Shown here in pieces: positions 36,701-45,700 of a stretch of 64,000 nucleotides of DNA (positions within the stretch are counted from its first letter, which is position 1; each line of letters starts with the position of its first letter). A program made the position numbers and the translations under genes. The notes below the pieces were generated by a model. The model was not told the origin of the DNA and ran no database searches. It worked only from the letters and a program-made list of their open reading frames with translations. The stretch comes from Ariolimax columbianus (lineage: Eukaryota; Mollusca; Gastropoda; Stylommatophora; Arionidae): positions 48,909,965 to 48,973,964 of the forward strand of contig JAVGWX010000013.1 in the NCBI GenBank assembly GCA_036924085.1, in the 5' to 3' direction.

Positions 36701-39700
36701 CAGGAATGACTGGTGGGTTTAGAGCCACCACGGCCAGGATCAGCACACATGGATGTAAGGCCATCTCTAAAACGTTTGTGCTATTCAAATGTCTTACTGC
36801 TGCTGAGTGTCTCATCACCGTATTGTGATTGCAGTCTTCTGTAAATTTCTGCAGGTTTCACGCCTTCTTTCACTAGAAACTTTGCCAGAACACGTTGTTC
36901 CATGCAAGCACTAACGGTGTTTGTTCGCCAGTTTTATTTATCTGTCATGTGACTGGCTCATGGCAAATGGGCCACCTAGCAGTAATAGGACACAAGTGCC
37001 TCTAACTAATGATAGTAATTCTAACACACTATAACCCATTCAGGTAGAACTAGAACAAAAACGTCCCAGTTTGATTTGAACGCCCCTAGATGTATGTTGA
37101 CGCAATTTGATTTCTGCCAGTGTTCTGTGATTTATGCCCAGTGTTCTGTGATTTCTGACCATTGTTCTGTGATTTCTGACCAGTGTTCTGAATGTCAAAA
37201 GGAATAAATTTAACCAAGCGTTTGTAAATGACGGGAGTAACATTGACTCTCTTCAGGTAGCCAAATGCCTCGTCATCTAATTGGTGACATGGATGAATGG
37301 ATTAACTGCACACTAATCAGCGACTGAATCATGCTTTTGATGGAAATGGCATAACTAATCATTCTTTTGCTTTGAAATATTGGCAGAATGATTTTGATCT
37401 ATTAATGGCAGGACAGCTTTGGCTTTTTGATATGTTGTTGTTTAATAACCACAATGAATATGTTTACTCTTTTGTGCGCCCTGAAAAGTGGCGGATTGTA
37501 GTAGCTTTCCACACAACCTGATGAAGGACCACAGTCCTCTAGACAGTTTGCTATGCTTGACTACATTTGCGTCATGATCACTAATATAGGTATCACGTTG
37601 ATTCACATCTTGTCAGTCAGACTGTCTTGAAAACTGCCCGTTTCCACGGAACACTACATAGATGAGATAGTGGTCTTGGTCAGTATATTGTGCCTGACCA
37701 GACTAGCGTCTCAGTTTCCCCTTTTAATATGGCAAAAATTATGACTTATGGTAGAAAAGAGAGTCTGGTGTTAGTATTTCGTGATAGTAACAGTAGAAAA
37801 TTCAAGGAGTATGGGGGAGAAGCAATATGGACTAGCAGATTTGGGCGAACAATATCTCTTTGGGTTTTCAAGGCCACCACTTGGAGGCAGGATTGGGTCT
37901 TGGTCACCTATGATGTGTTGATCCTGTTGCAAGCAGACAGCTATGAGTTGCTGGCTGCTGTCAGCACATTCACTGCTGCATCTTCGGCCTCAGGATTTTG
38001 TTTGAGCTATTAAATCTTTTTAAACATATTTAAAGCAAAATCTGTAATTTAAAGAACATTTAAAATATTTCTAGATATAAAGATAGCACAGATCTTCTTT
38101 TTAACATTAGCGATTTTGCAGAACATTCTGACAACACTTGAACAATGCAAAAGTCAGCAAATTTTTTCAACTTTCCTCAACCAAGTAAGCGTTATCTATT
38201 CATGCTACGAGGCGTGTTCAAATGAAACTGGACCTAACTACAAAAAATGAACATACGTACGATGCGCATGATGTCACTTCTTATGTAAACAGCACATGAC
38301 AACTGTCATGTTTGCAAAATTTAATTATCCTCCAACTCATAGTTTTCTCAGCTGACCATTGAATACGTGGCGGGTGTGATACGGAATCCGTCCAGAGTTG
38401 ATCAGCGAGCGGTGATTCGGTTTCTAACAGCTGAAGGATGTCGACCAGCTGACATTCATCGCAGAATGCAGGCAGTGTATGGTGATAAAAGAGTGGTGAA
38501 TGTAAGCTCTGGCGACGGTCGACCTGAATTGCTGCATCAGTTTTGGCAATGGCATCTTCTGATGCAACAATATGCGCCTGACCTGGTCTCGGACAATCTT
38601 TCGTTAGCTCGCGTTCTTCTTTAATCATCGTTTTCCAGTTCTTCACTGTTGTCTTCTACACACTTTTGTAACACTATATATAGCACAACAGTGGGGACAA
38701 CATGGGCAAGTGATTAAGTGACAAGGCTCACAATGTGACGGTGCTGGGTTTGCTCCCCATCACAGCACCTGTCGTTACCCCAGGGAAGCAAACCCTTAGA
38801 AAATGCAGGAAGAAGCAGACCCTTCAATAAAATGTATGCTGAAGTCGGATGCACTGAGTGGACAGGTGCAAAATAAAAACATATTGCAACACACACCGCC
38901 TTGAGAAATATAAATAATAAGGCGAACGCTAAAAAAAATCAAAAAGGCACAGCTGTCTGGAGGAAGTCATTCCACCTTCATCAGCACGCACAGGATGTAA
39001 GGAAAGCTACTGCAACCCAGCACTTAACGCCCTTTTCTAGGCACAATAACGAGTCAACTTACTCATGGTGGACATTCAACAACAATAATATTCAATCAAA
39101 TAGTCAGGTGACCGCATACATTCAGGGACACACAATGCCGCTCGTCTGTTTACGAATCAAATTTAGAGAATTGTTTCTAGAGCATTATTTTAAACCGAGA
39201 TGGTTACTCCACGCTCTTGTGTGAGTGATGAGATGTACCATGAGTTGGAGAGTCTTCTTGCCTACAGGAATTAAGAGAACATGCAAAAATGTACAGTGTA
39301 TAGTAACTATATCTTGCAATATTTGTTTCTAAAGTAGACATTATTGTTCTGTTTTATTTATTATGATTTGTTCAACTGTTATAGATTTGAACTTCTGTCA
39401 TATTTATGTGTTTGTCATTTTGTTTGTAACCTGTTTCACCACATAAATTCCTTGTAGGTCCTTTTTTAACATTTCTGCAAAGTTGATTCTGTTTTAAATT
39501 GAAATTCTGGATTCATCTATATAAGTTTAGTTAAGTTAGTTGTCCATCTCAAGCGATGATGGGACATCATCAAACACTTTTATCTTGATGATGTAACTTG
39601 CGCTGCATTTGAATTATAGTGAAGGAGAAACTGCACTAGTCATCAATCCCACTCTCTGGTCTCAAGCTACCTTGGACCAGTGGCAAGACATAAATTGAGA

Positions 39701-42700
39701 CGACTGGAGGTAACTCAGGATGTAGATACTCTGTTTCCACCTCCCATGAGATCAAGGGTGGCTTGAAACCTGCGGGACTCGGTCACCCCCTGTTTTCGTT
39801 CATCACTTTGAGAGGCGAATGCCTTACCTCTCGATCACAACGACTCCCTATATTCATCTATATAATTGCAGCACATTGTATGTTATAAATGTTAAATGTA
39901 AACGTACATAATTTTCTTTTCATCTATTCTGATTAGCTAGTCTAAAAGTCTATCCATAACAGGTAGTGCACAAATAGGTCACAAAACATATCTGATCCTT
40001 GCGTGCCAAAAGTGTAAATTCTTCCTATCTTTCTTTTGCTCTAGCCCATTTATTTATGGATATAAAATTCCCAGGTGAAACAGGTACTCAGTAACTGACA
40101 TTACATACAAGCTAATCATAACTGTAGGTCAAGATTTTTCCTAAAGAAGTAAACCCTTCTGGTATTTTACAAATTTGATGTTTAGATGAGTAATTTTGCT
40201 GTACTTTCATTACATGTATTTTAGAAGGCTTAATTTCTATCATTGTAGACCTTAATAGGGAATTTTAGATGTAAAACTTACTGTAATTAACTTCAATGCT
40301 GCATTGTCCGCTCCATGTTATTCAAGTTTACTGATGTATTTCAATTTCAGGCAATGGCTTCAATACCAAAACGGAACTCACAAGTTTCCAAAAAGGCAGA
40401 GTAAGTTACAATACGGTTACGCTGTCAATGCTACTGTAAAATCAGTCCTACTATATGACTTGGAAACATTGCATGTAACTTGCAGTATCACATCCAGAGT
40501 TTAGACCTTGACCAAAAGATGTCTCCATTGCATACTTAAGATCATCACCAGTCCTAAGTCTGATTGTGAGGTCTGATCATGTCTCTCCTTTTGACCCTAT
40601 TATCTGGTTGTTCAGCCCTAAGACTGGTTGTAAGGTTGTCTTGAGTATGTCTCTACTTTTGACCCTATCATCTGGTTGATCTGTTTTAAGACTGGTTGTA
40701 AGATTGTCCGAGCATGTCTTTCCTTTTGACCCTATCCTCTGGTTGATCATTTCTATGTGACTGGTGGTGAGGTTGTCTGAGCATGTCACTCCACTTAACC
40801 ATATCTGCTCCAGCTCGATTCATTTCAGCATAGGTTTGCACTTTAATGTCAATGCATGCCTCAGATGTAAAGGTGACTTTTTGTCACTACCTTCCTCTTT
40901 TCCCCTGGATCTTTTCCTCTAGTATCTTCTGAAGACATTCATCTCATATTTTGTGCCCAGCCAAGTCAATGTTCGTTTTTGTATCATTTTCAATATTTGT
41001 CTTTGTGAGTCTACCTCGGTGAGGACATTGTTATTGGATCTAATTTCTGTCCAACTCATTCTTTCCATTCTATGGTAGCACCACATTTCAAAAGCGTGTA
41101 AGTTTTTTTTTAAACCTTTCTTTGCCATAGTCCATGTTTCAGCCTCATATAGTGCAATTGGCCATATATGAGTAGTAATGATTCTTTTCCTTAGGGGAGA
41201 AGGGACAACACCTGTTCAGACAAAACATACTGGTCAGACATGTTAGATTGGGTCAGGCAAAATATACTGGCCAAAACTCCCACCTTAAAATCCTTATAGT
41301 TCTCCCTGGAATTTGGCTGTTTTAATGGCAACCTGGCAAAAAAAGGGGGATCAAAGTGATGTTTGTAGTATGCCCATTGCAAGGTGACATTGATCCTGCG
41401 TGCAGTGATAATGTTGTTATCGCCCTCCTCACCAAGAATATCTTCTTTTTGTTGTATGGGGTGTGCTTCAGCGTCTCCAGAACTGAGTCACTAAAAATCA
41501 GTGTCCATTGGCATTGATTTGCCCAAGTCAAACTGTTGGTGCAAAATCTCAACTACTCCTGATATTCTTTAAGGTTAGCAATTTGTTGTTTTTATCTGAA
41601 GTCCTTTTCTGTCAATGGAATCCTTGTCTTAATTTCCATCATACTGCGGGCATCTTCTGTAATGGTATGCCCCAAATATGTAAACTTCTGTACTTGTTCG
41701 ATTATGTTAAGTTTGACAAACACAGATAGTGGCAATGACAGCAACCTGGATCAGCTGTCTAGCCTAGCCCGTGATACCTGGATCAGGTGTCTAGCCTAGC
41801 CCATGATACCTGGATCAACTGTCTAGCCAAGCCCATGACTCCTGGATCAGCTGTCTAGCCTAGCCCATGATATCTAGACCAGCTGTCTAGCCTAGCCCAT
41901 GAAATCTAGACCAGCTGTCATGCCTAGCCCATGGTATCTAGACCAGCTGTCATGCCTAGCCCATGGTATCTAGACCAGCTGTCTAGCCTAGCCCATGATA
42001 CCGTTGATCAGCTGTCTAGCCTAGCCAATGATATCGCTGACTAACTGTCTAGCCTAGCCCATGATACCGTTGATCAGCTGTCAAACCTAGCCCATGATAT
42101 CGCTGACTAACTGTCTAGCCTAGCCCATGACTCCCCAGCTGTCTGGTCTAGCCCATGATGCCACTGACCAACTGTCTAATTTAGCCTGTGATACCAGGAT
42201 CAGCTGTCTAGCATATACAAGATACCTCGATCAGCTGTGTAGCCTATACAAACCTGAATTAGCTGTCTAGCCTATACAAGATTACCTGGATCAGCTGTCT
42301 AACCTAGCCAATGATACCTAGATCAGTTGTTTAGCCTAGCCAGTGATACCTGGATCGGCTGTCTAGCCAAGTCAAGGATACCTGGATCGGCTGTCTAGCC
42401 TAGCCAATGATATGTAGACCAGCTGTCTAGCCTAGCCCACGATATCTGGATCAGCTGTCTAGCATAGCCCATGATACCTGGATCAGCTGTCTAGCCTAGT
42501 CAATGATACCTGGATCAGCTGTCCAGCCTAGCCAATGATAGCTGGATCAGATGGCAGGGTTGATAATGTGAATTTGTGTGTTGGTGCACATGTTTTTATG
42601 ATGTTTAGCATATAAAAACCCACAAATTCACTCATCAATGAAACGTAAGAATGTACTTTATTCTGGGATAAATCTAAAGTTTGTATCTATTTTTGTTTTC

Positions 42701-45700
42701 TTTGAAAAGGAGAATATAATTCCTTGTTAGGTGTCCAGTTTCAAATATATAAAAGTGAGACACACTCCACGTAAGGTAGCTGCACAACATACACACATAA
42801 TTCTAGCAGCTCACCATCTTTGGTCGTTCAACATTATGTGAATGAGCTTAAATGTTTGACAGCATTCCTCCCATAAAACTACACATGAAAAACTAGTCTT
42901 ATTAAAAAGGAACTGAAATTGTCTTATAAATCCAATCCTTTTTCGCCAGCATTCGTTCTCTAATGGGCGTTGTGTCGTAGTTTGCAGTGAGGATGTGATA
43001 TTTGGGACTTTCAGCCCAACACATCCAATTTCAGATCACGTTTTTGGGTACTGGGTTTGCCTTCTCACTGCAATCCTTATTCTGTTGGCCAGACTACACT
43101 AGTGCAGTCTGCTTCCAGGGGTCGCCAATGGAGGCGGAATAGGGGTTTTGGTCAGCCCTTGTTTGCTGACTCTGATGCAAGCAACCAGCTATGAGGCCTT
43201 CTTTGATAATGTAGTAAGTCAATATTAGCTAGTTTCCTCAAAAGTAAAGCAACTGTTTTGAGGAGTGTGTGACCTTGTGATTGTAAGCTTTGTCAACAGT
43301 ACCCATGTAAAAGTAAAGTAACCCATAGCATTACTGCCATAGAGGTGTGATGTGTTCAGCGATCTCACATTTCAAAGGCTCGGCTATATGAGGGCGGTAG
43401 ATATCTACTCTCCCTTGCCGCTCTAACTTTCCAGACTGAACTCATACCCATTTATGGTTGGGTCGACCCGGGAGCTGTTGCGGTCTGAATAAACATTTCC
43501 GCCTCAACTGGGGAATGAACCCAGGACCACTCAGATGCATAGCCAGCTCGCTAACCACTGCGCTACGCGGCTACCATGTACTAGGTTCAAATAACATTGT
43601 GTTCAGTTTCTCACATTTTGTATATATTTCCATTAACCCTCCCCCACCACACACGCACGCACACCCCAATACGACACCATTTCTCCTCCAACACCAAAAT
43701 TCAGCCTTATATGTTTTCTGACATTACAGAGGAAAGTTAGAAAAAACCGATACGCCTTCCAGCGAAAACGTAGAAAAAGATGAGAAGACCAACTTGGAAC
43801 CTCGCAAAGAAGTGAACAACAGCATGCCAGGATTTGAACTGATTTCTGAGAATGAGAAGAAGGTGAGATGTAGATATATTCTTCTTATCCCTCCAGGATA
43901 ATGAGTTATTCTCTCTTTCATTCCTACGTCATATTTGGGGTATTATTCCTGAAGCTGTCTTTCAAATCGAGAAGGCCACACTCAGGAGACGTTTACCTTG
44001 GGGGAAATTCATCTGCTCTAGAGGCATTAGACCTCACTGTGAGTTGCCTCTTACAACACGCTCTCAGTGTAGCAGTGGCCCTATTCTCATCTGTACACTG
44101 GTGTTGAATTGGTGTTAGATCAGTTGCCAGTTTGAAATCTTCGTGGTGTTGGATCAGTAATACTGCGCAGCGGATGGGCCACGGACTGCTCTTAGTAATG
44201 AATAATCTTTTTCACATCTACATCAACCCTAAACTGCAGCTGAAAAAAGAGAATTGTACCACAGACACAGAAAGAACAAATCAAAATGGATACAGGCCTT
44301 TACCACTCTGCAAACAAAATTCACACAATTTTCACTGCATTATTTTTTATGACGTCACGTCGTTTAACTATTGTTGCTACTTTGAGAGCATGTAACATTT
44401 TTATTTGACAGTCTTATTTGTTTGCGAGTAGAGAAATAAATGAAAAAGAATTTGTTGGTGTTATTATTTTTTGTTTTCTGTGTGTCTTAGTTTCTGAGAT
44501 TACAAAAAATGAAGGTGATAGTGTTGAAAAAAACGGCACATTTAAACTGTCCCGCTTCCAGTGTACGTCGGTTGAACAGAAAAATAAACAAATCACAACA
44601 ACGGATTACCGATGTTTGCCGTAATGTCTATGCCTGTCACTTTGACTATGAATGTAATTATTGTATCTAAATAAACCTCAGAAAAATCCGTCGTAGGAAC
44701 TTGACTCCCCCATTCTAAAAAAAATAGATTAATCTTCAAATCAAAGTGAAAAACAGAAGAAATCATTTTCAAATGCCTAAACCTAATTCCAGGATCGCCA
44801 TAGCTGGAAAATAACCATACATTACGGAAGAAGGAACTCTCTACAATTAAAGAACAGTGTTGTTCAGGCTATTATTACGTAGCTGTTCGTTTTTAAGTTT
44901 GATTAGAACGGCCGATCGCTATGGAACGTAAGCCGGCCAGACTCATCATCTGCTGCTCGATTTACGTCGGTTAGCCAGACTCGTCGCACCTTTACCACGC
45001 GCTGGACTTCCCATGAAGCGTTATAGAAAACTATATTTCCCTGTAGAAGGCGCCGGCGGCTGCCAAATGCTAGTAAACATTGTATGGTGTATTAAACTTC
45101 CCGGGAAACAGCTGAACATACAGGAAAATAGGTGTTGCTTCCTTTATCCAATTTTCAAATGGGAGATGTGCTTGTGGATTTTTTGAAGCGATATATTCTC
45201 TTTTTCACTAGGAATTGAAGATTATCCCATTATTGAGGCTGATGAAGTTAAGTTGTTGGAACGATTTCTTTTGAGGTAGATCCAAGAAGATGAAGTGAAA
45301 ATGTTAAACAACAGCACAAACATTTAGACTCGCCTATTCTGAGTGTAACGGACCTGCAGAAAATTTTTGTAGAAATTATCACAGAGGATGTATAATGTTC
45401 TTTTACAAGATCGGCATATGTGCTATTTTCCACTACAAACGTATTTATTACATCAACATAAGCAAACTAAACTGATTTACCTCAGAAAATTCAGTTGCAA
45501 CAACTTAACTTAACTTCATCACCCTCAATAATAGGATAATCTTCCAATCTGAGTGAAAAAGAGAATAAATCATTAAAAAATTGTCTTTAAAATAAAACAA
45601 ACCATTTTCCCACTTGAAAATGAAGCAGATGGAAGTGAAGTCTATTTTTAGATTAAAATACAGTATATTCAGCCATTTCTATAGCATTAACCATAATGTT

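Noticed and set aside
41745..42550. Coding repeat protein
   Set aside because: The 32-bp unit is not a multiple of three, and stops occur in all frames.
43480..43575. tRNA gene on the minus strand
   Set aside because: A and B boxes are present, but the sequence does not fold into a full cloverleaf with a clear anticodon arm. It continues into a SINE body and is repeated at 58.2 kb.
43458..43721. Frame that could be read as a small protein upstream of exon 13
   Set aside because: It is the antisense of a tRNA-derived SINE followed by a C/A-rich intron stretch.
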